Shown here one piece after another: positions 1 to 7,300 of a stretch of DNA of 10,064 nt. How positions within the stretch are numbered: the first letter of the stretch is position 1; each line of letters begins with the position of its first letter. The stretch is taken from the NCBI GenBank assembly GCA_036378995.1, contig DASUVJ010000042.1, positions 1 to 10,064 on the forward strand, written 5' to 3'. The position numbers and the translations under genes were made by a program. The DNA is from DASUVJ01 sp036378995 (lineage in GTDB: Bacteria; Patescibacteriota; Saccharimonadia; Saccharimonadales; Saccharimonadaceae). The notes below the pieces were generated by a model, which saw nothing but the letters and a program-made list of their open reading frames with translations, ran no database searches and was not told where the DNA came from.

Positions 1-849
1 TCTGTTTCGTTTGCGCTTACGGATATCGAGGCAAAAATATGCACCGATTTTCAAGCACCGGTTATTTTGCAGCCTGCCGGTAACGTAGAGACTGACGACG
101 CATCGGTTCATGTATCGGGAATAGCAGAGCCGACAATGAGCGTTTCGATTATTCGTAATAATGTAAACGTTGGCGCAACAACCGCTGCGGGTGATGGGAC
201 ATACGGAATGAACGTACCGCTTCTTGCCGGGGACAATGTCTTTAGTGCCGTTACGGAAAATGACTGTAATACAGTGAAGCGCTCAACTAACGTCGTGGTT
301 CATCGTGTAGTAGAGACGCCTGAACCAGGCGAGCCGGATGAAGACGAACCTTTCGTACCGGACGAGATTCCTGGGCCAATTCAACTCCAGCTAAGTACGC
401 TCTCTCCGCTTAATAGCTCGATGATTCAAGAGCCTGATTCTTCTGGATATCAAAAGCCGATTATTATTCTTCCTAAGACAGGCGAGAAGATTGCATCCGG
501 TAGCGTGTGGGTATCAGGACGCGCCCAACCTCGCAGTATCGTGACGCTTTATCTGAACGGAAAGAGCGTGGCGTACGTGATTGTCTCCGAGAAAGGAACA
601 TTCGGCATTCTGGCAGCACTCCAGCCTGGTACTAACACGCTTCAAGTGCGCTCGCAGATAGAAGGATGGGCCGCGACATCAAACACAGTAACGGTAACGA
701 GCATCGGAGCGAACGAGACGGACGTAAAAGACACTCCTGAGGTAGATAACAGTTTTGTAACGGAGATTATATTACCAGTTCTGTTGACTGCAACTATCAT
801 CGTGGGCGCCTTGTACGGACTCCAATTTGTTAGGTGGGGGAAGCGATAA
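1..849 (+). CDS. C-terminal part of membrane-anchored surface protein with two Ig-like domains (5' partial)
   Basis: The frame is open from base 1, so the true start lies upstream; 282 residues are visible. Two beta-rich repeats of similar layout appear: about residues 20-102 (GNVETDDASVHVSGIAEP, later GDGTYGMNVPLLAGDNVF) and 152-234 (GEKIASGSVWVSGRAQP, later KGTFGILAALQPGTNTL). This 'xVxVSGxAxP ... GxxxxxVxLxxGxNxL' pattern is that of bacterial Ig-like domains of secreted proteins. An acidic, proline-rich linker (EPGEPDEDEPFVPDEIPGP) separates them. Residues about 253-274 form a hydrophobic span followed by RWGKR, a typical C-terminal membrane anchor with the tail inside. Two cysteines (residues 14 and 89) could pair. 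It is translationally coupled to the next gene, so both probably act at the same surface. The domain call is by pattern; the ligand is unknown. It may be analogous to the DUF916/DUF3324-type partners of WxL proteins, which is inference. Confidence 0.8.
   Translation, partial: SVSFALTDIEAKICTDFQAPVILQPAGNVETDDASVHVSGIAEPTMSVSIIRNNVNVGATTAAGDGTYGMNVPLLAGDNVFSAVTENDCNTVKRSTNVVVHRVVETPEPGEPDEDEPFVPDEIPGPIQLQLSTLSPLNSSMIQEPDSSGYQKPIIILPKTGEKIASGSVWVSGRAQPRSIVTLYLNGKSVAYVIVSEKGTFGILAALQPGTNTLQVRSQIEGWAATSNTVTVTSIGANETDVKDTPEVDNSFVTEIILPVLLTATIIVGALYGLQFVRWGKR
836..843 (+). promoter_or_regulatory. Shine-Dalgarno site that decides the start of the downstream secreted protein
   Basis: A GGGGGAAG run ends five bases before the ATG at 849. 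It lies inside the last codons of the preceding gene, whose TAA (847-849) shares its final A with this ATG. The ribosome site and TAATG overlap favour ATG 849 over an in-frame GTG at 834, which lies immediately next to the ribosome site. Confidence 0.7.
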
Positions 850-1463
850 TGCGTCGTCTCGCAGTAGCACTGATTATCGCGATTGGTCTGCCGTTGGCAT
901 CGGCTTCTATTACGAGCGCGGACACAACCGATTCTACGACCTATGGTAGCGGAAACTTTGGCTACTGTAATTATGGTTCATGCACGATTACCCTCACGAG
1001 CAGTGGTACCGTTAATGTGAATGTTGCTCCAACTCCAGGAGGACGCTGTACGGTTCAGAGCGATAACCCCTCGGTATTAACGGACAGCACAGCTGGGTAC
1101 AGTCTGACAATGACAACTAGCACGACGAATAATGCGATGACGGGTAGCAGCGGTAGTATTCCGACATCAAGTGGCACCTCGGCTTCACCGGTTGTACTCG
1201 CCGCGAACACCTGGGGTTACCGGGTCGACGGACTTGCGAGCTTTGGAGCCGGGCCAACTTCGCCGATATCGAGCGGCAGCAGCCCAAGCGTGACGTTTGC
1301 CGGCGTGCCGGCAAGCAACCAGGCGCCTACCCCAGTCGCATCATCCTCTGGACCCGCAAATCCTGCTGTAGGTACTACGGTTTGGTATGGTGTTTGCGCC
1401 AACTCGTCACTTGCCTCTGGTTCGTATACGACCACTGTCACATATACGGCCGTTACTAATTAA
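849..1463 (+). CDS. Small secreted surface protein, WxL-like pattern, four cysteines
   Basis: The protein has 204 residues from ATG 849. It starts with a classic signal peptide (MRR, hydrophobic 4-18, likely cleavage near residues 20-24 after an A-x-A or TSA site) and the rest is Ser/Thr/Gly-rich and beta-prone. The middle and end follow a pattern I recognise from WxL-like surface proteins of Gram-positives and CPR bacteria: TAGYSLTMTTST (81-92), a GSIPTSSGT segment, NTWGYRVDG (120-128), then TTVWYGVCANSSLASGSYTTTVTYTA (176-201, interrupted here only in its key positions W179, Y180, Y193, Y199). There is no strict W-x-L tripeptide, so the family link is tentative. Cysteines 40, 45, 67 and 183 could form two disulfides outside the cell. 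No membrane anchor or sortase motif is seen, so retention would depend on a partner such as the Ig-like protein encoded just upstream. Confidence 0.72.
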   Translation: MRRLAVALIIAIGLPLASASITSADTTDSTTYGSGNFGYCNYGSCTITLTSSGTVNVNVAPTPGGRCTVQSDNPSVLTDSTAGYSLTMTTSTTNNAMTGSSGSIPTSSGTSASPVVLAANTWGYRVDGLASFGAGPTSPISSGSSPSVTFAGVPASNQAPTPVASSSGPANPAVGTTVWYGVCANSSLASGSYTTTVTYTAVTN

Positions 1464-1492
1464 TTTACGCACATTCTACGCAGGGTACCCGA

Positions 1493-1522
1493 TTGACTAC
1501 GGTGACGCGAAAAAGGTATATT
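1493..1522 (+). promoter_or_regulatory. Sigma-70-type promoter for the fibre gene cluster
   Basis: TTGACT (1493-1498) and TATATT (1517-1522) are separated by 18 bases in the 89-base gap between two coding regions. Transcription would begin near 1529, about 24 bases before the ATG at 1553. A strong ribosome site (AAGGGGGA, 1542-1549) follows. This is the only full two-box promoter I found between genes, and it marks the start of a separate transcription unit. No rho-independent terminator for the upstream pair is visible in the same gap. Confidence 0.55.
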
Positions 1523-1552
1523 AGTAATTAGCATAAGTACCAAGGGGGACGT

Positions 1553-1801
1553 ATGAAGGACCTGAGCCAGCTCATTGCCGAGCTTTCGGCGCGCGAGATT
1601 AGTCGAAAGCAATTTTTAGTGCTAGTCGGGGGAAGTTTCCTTGGTATGATAGGCATCTTCCGCGTACTTCAGGCGATGAATACTCCGGATCTAGCTAATA
1701 GCGATAAAGGCGTGTTCGGTGAAAAAGAATACGGACACACGGCTGGTGATACTCATAAGGTTGCAGCGAAAGGCTACAGCAGTGAGGACGCCTTTGGCTG
1801 A
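1553..1801 (+). CDS. Small single-span membrane protein, first gene of the fibre cluster
   Basis: 82 residues. The N-terminus (MKDLSQLIAELSAREISRKQ) is helical and charged, followed by one hydrophobic span at about residues 21-38 with glycines (VGGSFLGMIG), and then a polar Gly/Lys-rich tail of about 40 residues ending GYSSEDAFG. The SRKQFL sequence directly before the span looks like a degenerate Tat-type SRRxFL signal, but the twin arginine is absent, so it may be a membrane anchor with the tail outside. The start is supported by the ribosome site AAGGGGGA and by the promoter upstream. Its TGA overlaps the ATG of the tail-fibre-like gene by one base, so the two are translationally coupled and probably made in step. 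I do not recognise a named family. A role as anchor or export partner for the next proteins is inference. Confidence 0.75.
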   Translation: MKDLSQLIAELSAREISRKQFLVLVGGSFLGMIGIFRVLQAMNTPDLANSDKGVFGEKEYGHTAGDTHKVAAKGYSSEDAFG

Positions 1802-2454
1802 TGCCTAGGCTGCCGATAGTTGGAGGTGATGCGGGGAACTGGGGAACGATTCTTAATGAGTTCCTCCAGGTTTCGCATGCTTCTGACGGAACGCTGAACA
1901 GCGGCGTTGTCGGCGCCACGCAAACAAATCTTCCTTCTGTCGCCGGTGGCATGCTGCTTCGTGGAACGTTTGCTTCCCGCCCGGCTGCGTCCAGCGGAAA
2001 CAACGGGCTGTATTATTTAGCCACCGATAACAACGGAGGTACTTTATACCAGTCGACCGGTAGCGGCTGGGTACAGGTTGGTGCAGGTGTGACGCACGCG
2101 GCAACCCATAACAGTGGCGGTCCGGATCCGCTCATCGGTACTTTGGATGCCACAGCTCGTGTTATCGTGGCAAAATCTGGCACTAACACCGGTACGCGCC
2201 GCAGAATAAACTTCATCAATGGCACGAACATCAATGTGACTACGACCGATGACTCCGGCGGTGAAAAAGTCGATGTGACAGTAGGAATCACTGGTAGTGT
2301 CGCAGTAGCTAACGGCGGTACGGGCGGTACGGATGCAGCAACGGCACGATCTAATCTGGCGGTTCCGCAGGCAAGTGGCTTTAGTAAGATAACAGTCGGA
2401 ACTGTGGCCCCCTCAAGTCCTGCAGTAGGCGACTTATGGGTAGATACAAATTAG
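1801..2454 (+). CDS. Phage tail-fibre-like mosaic protein
   Basis: 217 residues, no signal peptide and no membrane span. It is a string of motifs familiar from phage tail fibres and baseplate-attached proteins. An N-terminal LPIVGGDAGNWGTILNEFL (4-22) is followed by GTFASRPAASSGNNGLYYLA then GTLYQSTGSGWVQV (55-93), then THAATHNSGGPDPL (98-111). Next come INFINGTNINVTTTDDSG with VDVTVG (136-162), then VANGGTGGTDAATARSNL (169-186) and VGTVAPSSPAVGDLWVDTN (199-217). The ATG at 1801 overlaps the upstream TGA; a weak GAGG lies 13 bases upstream, consistent with re-initiation. Such modules usually trimerise into a fibre stalk with beta-rich joints; that is family knowledge, not visible here. The N-terminal motif may be a docking segment, which is inference. 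It ends abruptly after the 'GDLWVDTN' motif, ten bases before the next gene. Confidence 0.8.
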   Translation: MPRLPIVGGDAGNWGTILNEFLQVSHASDGTLNSGVVGATQTNLPSVAGGMLLRGTFASRPAASSGNNGLYYLATDNNGGTLYQSTGSGWVQVGAGVTHAATHNSGGPDPLIGTLDATARVIVAKSGTNTGTRRRINFINGTNINVTTTDDSGGEKVDVTVGITGSVAVANGGTGGTDAATARSNLAVPQASGFSKITVGTVAPSSPAVGDLWVDTN

Positions 2455-2463
2455 GCGGTATAT

Positions 2464-4365
2464 ATGGCAACGAGACTTAAAACAGTACAGTATAGCTTTC
2501 CGATCTTAGGATCACTAACGAATAACGTCGCAACCAACCTGACGCAGATTACGGTCTATTTACCAGAGACGGGTACGAAGACATTCCGAAAAGTGGTCGC
2601 AAAGCTTACTTGTGATGACATTATTAGCGCGACCGGGGGAAGTATTACGGCGCGTACGCTTAGCCTGCGACTAGGAGCTGCCGCGTATACGACCGTTACA
2701 AATGCCACGACGCTTACTAACTCTGCTGAAAACCTGAGTTTGTACTATTCGGCTGACTTTACTTCGCATTTCACTACTAACTGGACAGGCACTTCGATGA
2801 CCTGCGATGTTCAGGCGCTTGTCAATCAAAGTACGGGCACAACGCTCGGCATGGTGAATGTGGCGGTGACGCTCGATATTACCTACGAATACGATGACAC
2901 ATCGACGACGCAGCTAAAAACGGTGTGGATTCCACTGAACGCGCCGGTAAGTACGCTAGCTACGGCAAAACCGGGGACGGCCAACGATACGATACCGGCA
3001 CTCGATACGTATCTACCAGAGGCAAGTAAAACGTACCGTAACATGTATATTACCGTCCAGGGTAACGAGCATCGCAACAACGTTACGACCGACCATACAC
3101 TATCTATGCAGATTGACACGCTGACTGCACAGGTATCTGGTAACTACGAAGGGGCGCTCGCTACAGATCGTTGGTTTAGGTATATCTGGAATATCTCAAG
3201 CCTTGGCATGACAACGAATGCGACGCATAGTTTTTACTTGTGGGCGAGTATTGCGCGCGTCAACCATCCTCAGGTCTGGCTGACGGTAACGTACGAATTT
3301 AACGCCACGACAACAACCTCGGTCATGCAATCATTGATGCTGCCAATGGAATTTGGCTCTCCAATGGGTGGTGTCGCTGCAACCGATTATCAGCGTTCAA
3401 CAAGAGAGCTTTGGATTGAAGAGCCGGGTACGATCACTCTCCAGCGTCTAGCCACCTATGTTCACTGGGATCAGTCAGGTAACATCGGTGGACTCAACGC
3501 GCGCATTGGTACCGGATCTTTTGTTGCCTATACTGATGTGGCTTCAATCGTCGCCGGTGGAAATGGCTGTATGATTCGTAACGATGCTGGTGCAACATTG
3601 GCCCGTGGTCGTAATACGCTACAGGCGGATATTTATCGTACAGATACAGCCGACTTAGGAAGTAACGTATCGGCGTTTTGGATTGTCAACTACACGTCAG
3701 GCAAGCATGCAAGTGGTGTCGGGGCTCATAACAAAACAGTCTTTTGGAATTTATCGACGAATGGTACGGCTGCGGCGAATGAACTTAATACGATTGCGGC
3801 AACGGCGCCGGTTATTCCTGAGACTAACTATTTTCTTAATGCGCTCGGTACACGCTACGAGTACCTGAGCGATGGTGTTGGCTCCCCTGCGGGTGTTTCT
3901 GTATTAGTAGAGCGTCTCGCCGGCGAGGGTGGTGTGCAGTGGGAATCTGCTTATACGGATATCGGTGAGACGGATCCGGAAGTCGGGCTTCGAACATGTT
4001 ATTCGCAGGTCCGTTCGCTCTTTAAACGCTGGCCGGGTGATCCTGGGGATGGACGAATGGATCTTGGGACGTCCCGCCGCTGGCGCACGGTCCTTGCCAA
4101 CAACTGTACGTCATTCGATAACCTTGATCTGATGTTTACGTATCACACCATCACCTTTACGGCTGCCGATGTTATCAGTGGAGGGTTTACGGGCACCGTT
4201 TATCTTGATTTATGCCGCACGCTAACGAACGAAATGGTTGCTGCGACAACTCGCTCGGGTGATGGAGCGTTTAGCTTTACATGGTATGACAACACTGAAC
4301 AGCTGTATGTTTCTGCAAGTGATGGTACTAAGGTGGGCAGGTCGCAGGATACGCTTGCGAGCTAA
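2464..4365 (+). CDS. Large repeat-built fibre/structural protein of unknown family
   Basis: 633 residues, rich in Thr, Asn and Ala, without signal peptide or membrane span. I do not recognise a named family. The sequence resolves into four diverged units of about 137-146 residues. Each opens with a strand such as LKTVQYSFPI (5), LKTVWIPLNA (151), VMQSLMLPM (287) or KTVFWNL (424). A conserved core follows (YLPETGTKTFRKV at 32, YLPEASKTYRNM at 183, WIEEPGTITLQRL at 317, NYFLNALGTRYEYL at 455). Each closes with an aromatic strand (ITYEY, VTYEF, IVNYT, FTYH). Residues about 572-633 (FTGTVYLDL ... TRSGDGAFSFTWYDNTEQLYVSASD) resemble a small carboxypeptidase-regulatory-like beta domain often found at the end of phage fibre proteins. 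The start has an AGGCGG ribosome site about five bases upstream. It lies between two tail-fibre-like genes, so a shaft or adhesin role is likely but inferred. Confidence 0.78.
   Translation: MATRLKTVQYSFPILGSLTNNVATNLTQITVYLPETGTKTFRKVVAKLTCDDIISATGGSITARTLSLRLGAAAYTTVTNATTLTNSAENLSLYYSADFTSHFTTNWTGTSMTCDVQALVNQSTGTTLGMVNVAVTLDITYEYDDTSTTQLKTVWIPLNAPVSTLATAKPGTANDTIPALDTYLPEASKTYRNMYITVQGNEHRNNVTTDHTLSMQIDTLTAQVSGNYEGALATDRWFRYIWNISSLGMTTNATHSFYLWASIARVNHPQVWLTVTYEFNATTTTSVMQSLMLPMEFGSPMGGVAATDYQRSTRELWIEEPGTITLQRLATYVHWDQSGNIGGLNARIGTGSFVAYTDVASIVAGGNGCMIRNDAGATLARGRNTLQADIYRTDTADLGSNVSAFWIVNYTSGKHASGVGAHNKTVFWNLSTNGTAAANELNTIAATAPVIPETNYFLNALGTRYEYLSDGVGSPAGVSVLVERLAGEGGVQWESAYTDIGETDPEVGLRTCYSQVRSLFKRWPGDPGDGRMDLGTSRRWRTVLANNCTSFDNLDLMFTYHTITFTAADVISGGFTGTVYLDLCRTLTNEMVAATTRSGDGAFSFTWYDNTEQLYVSASDGTKVGRSQDTLAS
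2476..4146 (+). repeat. Four tandem diverged protein repeats in the 633-residue fibre protein
   Basis: Protein-level repeats at approximately 2476-2892, 2905-3300, 3313-3696 and 3724-4146. The shared signature is an opening KTVxxxL strand, a YLPExxKTxR-type core about 30 residues later, and a closing TYEY/TYEF-like strand about 90-105 residues after the core. Units 1 and 2 are closest; units 3 and 4 are more decayed. No near-identical DNA repeats were noticed, so the duplication is old. Confidence 0.6.
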
Positions 4366-4375
4366 GGATTAACAC

Positions 4376-7300
4376 ATGGCATTTACTGTTATTGCCAACC
4401 AAAGTACCGGCTTCAGTATTTCGTGGCCGCTTACCCCTCTGTCGGAACTTACCGATAACTTCAATGCCGCCTCGATCGACACGGTCAAATGGCTTGAGTG
4501 GGAGCCGGGCAACTCGGTTCTATCGGGCGGAAGGCTTAACATTACATCGACGACCAGTCCGTCGTACCGGGGCATGGAATCAAAGACAACCGGCAGTCTG
4601 ATTGGGTCGTATGTTCAAGTTGAAGTGCCGCATGTTTTGACGGGACTTAGCAGCGGAAGTACCGATCTTGAGCTATCGATTGATGGAGATCATACCATTA
4701 ATATGTACGTAACGGGCGGGCGGCTTTATGCCGACCATCAGCTGCTCGGTGACTGGGTGACGGTGGCGGATATTCCCTATAACAGTACGAACCATCGTTG
4801 GTGGCGAATTCGGGAAGCCTCGGGCTCGATTTACTACGAGTATTCCGCAAATGGTATTACCTGGACGCAGCTTGCGACAGCACCTAATCCGTTTGATCTA
4901 ACCGCGCTTACCCTCATGCTCTACATTGGTACGACGGCGAGTAACGTGTCGACCGATACGGCGGTTTTTGATAACCTCAACACCTTCCCTCTGCAGAGTG
5001 ACGCGAAAGGGCAATATCGTAATGATCAAGTAACTCCGATTGCGATAGGTGCCGGAACAAATGGCGACGGGGTGGCGAATAATGTCTGGCTGGATGCTGA
5101 AGTGTCGGTTGATCTGCCGACGAATGCTGTGGCACTTGCAGCTGAAGTTAAGACGACATCAACCGGCTTTACCGGCGTAGCGACGACGAATTCGACGCCG
5201 CGTGCATTTAAACAATCCGAGCTGCTTAATTCTCGCCGCGGAAGCAGCATGGTGTACGACGCAAAAAATAAGCGCTTCGTTCTTTTTGGCGGCTACGACG
5301 GAACGGTTAGGTATAACGAAGTTTGGGAGCTGTCTGCTGACAGTCCGTATCACCGATGGAAAAAACTATCTCCATCTGGTACGCCTCCGACCGCAAAAAA
5401 CTTGGCGGCTTCAACCTACGCGCGAGGTACGACTTCAGGGTCCGTCGATAAGGCGTATATGGTGGTGTGGGGCGGCGCAACGCCGAGCGATTCAAATGAA
5501 ATGCACGTTTTGGATATTTCGACACCGGGCAGCGAAGCATGGACGACCGTAACCCAGACGAACACACCTGCGGTCCGTTCGTACCTAACCCATCATATGG
5601 TCGCGAAAGTCACTGCAAGTAATACAATCGATCTCTATCTTTTTGGTGGCTGGGGTTCAACGCGCCTTAACGATATACAGCGGTGTACGTTCAACGTTAA
5701 CTCGCCAGGCTCTGTAACGTGGACGGCACTAAAAGCAAACGGCGCAGTCGGCAGTCCGTCGGCGCGTTCCGGAACGGCTATGATTTATGATTCGGCGAAC
5801 AATCGTCTGATCATTACCTGCGGTCGCTCCGAGACGGTCTATTTGAATGACGTATGGCAGTATAATATCGCGACCAACACGTTCTCTCAGATCTCGCCCG
5901 GCGGCACGCCACCGGCAATCCGTGAACTGCCGAATATGGGGTACGACCCGGTTAATCAGCGAGCGATTCTTATTGCCGGTTGGCAGGGGAGCGTGAGTAA
6001 TAACCGTAACGATGTTTACGCGCTTTCGCTGACGCCAGCTTCTGAGTCGTGGACGGAAATCCGCGCTAATAGTACGACGAACCAGGGCATCCTAGCATTC
6101 TCTAGTGCTTCATCCGCGGTCGATACGAGTAGAAATATCATGATTATGTCGACGATCAACGGGTTCGATGCGACGGATAAATATGTTTATGCGTTTGAAA
6201 TGAACAATACTTCACCGTCGGCTCCGCTCGGCAGTCTTATGATCGCCGATGACTTTAGGGCACGAGACGCACCTGCCGTTGCGTATGATTCAAGCCGTGG
6301 AGAAATGATCTTCATTAATGGCTACAGCGCCATGGACGACGACACGACGATCGCTGATGGTGAACATGTGGCGGAGATTTGGGCATATAACCGTACGAGT
6401 AATAAATGGCGTATGGCAATGGGTGGCCCGACTGGCATGCCGCAAAACGAAGGCGGACTTGCTGTTTATGATTCTGTAAATGATAGGATCATTCATTTTG
6501 GTGGACTTGCGGGTTCAAGCCAAATGACGAACGACGTGTGGGAATTAAAAGCAGATAGCTATGGAGTGTATCGGGCTCGTAAATTAACTCCATCAGGCAC
6601 GCTGCCGCCGCAACGATGGCTGGCGGCCGGTTGTTATGATGCGGCAAATCAACGGCTTATTGTATGGGGTGGTCAAAACCAGTCGACAATCTTAAATGAT
6701 GTATGGGCACTGAGCTTATCAGGAGCCGAAACCTGGACGCAGCTTAGCCCTACTGGAACTGCACCGACCGCGGTATGGCAATCGGCCTATGCGTTTGATG
6801 CGGCTGCGAAACGGCTGTATGTACACGGTGGATTTAACGGCGTGGGCTACTCGACTCAGCTTTTTTATCTCGATGTAACTACAACAAACGGCGCATGGGT
6901 GAACACTAACGTTACAGGAGGGCTCGCAGTACGAGGCGCGGTCATGGGATACGATAGTGTTAACCAACGGCTCGTGTGTTTTGGGGGATTCGACGGTAGT
7001 GCTGTTAACAATACCGTTCGTTACACTAGCACAAGTTCGTTTACCTCATGGACGACTCAATCGACCGCCAATACCCCTGCGGCTCGCCGAAGTGCCGGTG
7101 CCGCGGTTATCGGAAACGCCTTCGTTATGGCATGTGGCCGTCCGATTTCCGGAACGTGGTTTAGTGATACGCAGGAACTTAATTTTCAGGAGGCTCCAGC
7201 CGCTTGGCAGTGGCAGAATAAATCGCCAAGCATCTATCAGCGTCTGGCGGTGGCGGCGACGGGCTTGTCTTCCGGTGCTAGCTACCACTGGCAAACGTGG

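Noticed and set aside
67..69. TTG as start of the Ig-like protein
   Set aside because: The frame is open from base 1 with matching beta-rich sequence and a cysteine before it; there is no ribosome site, so the gene enters from upstream.
834..836. GTG as start of the secreted protein
   Set aside because: It sits immediately beside the Shine-Dalgarno run and would add MGEAI before the signal peptide; ATG 849 is better placed.
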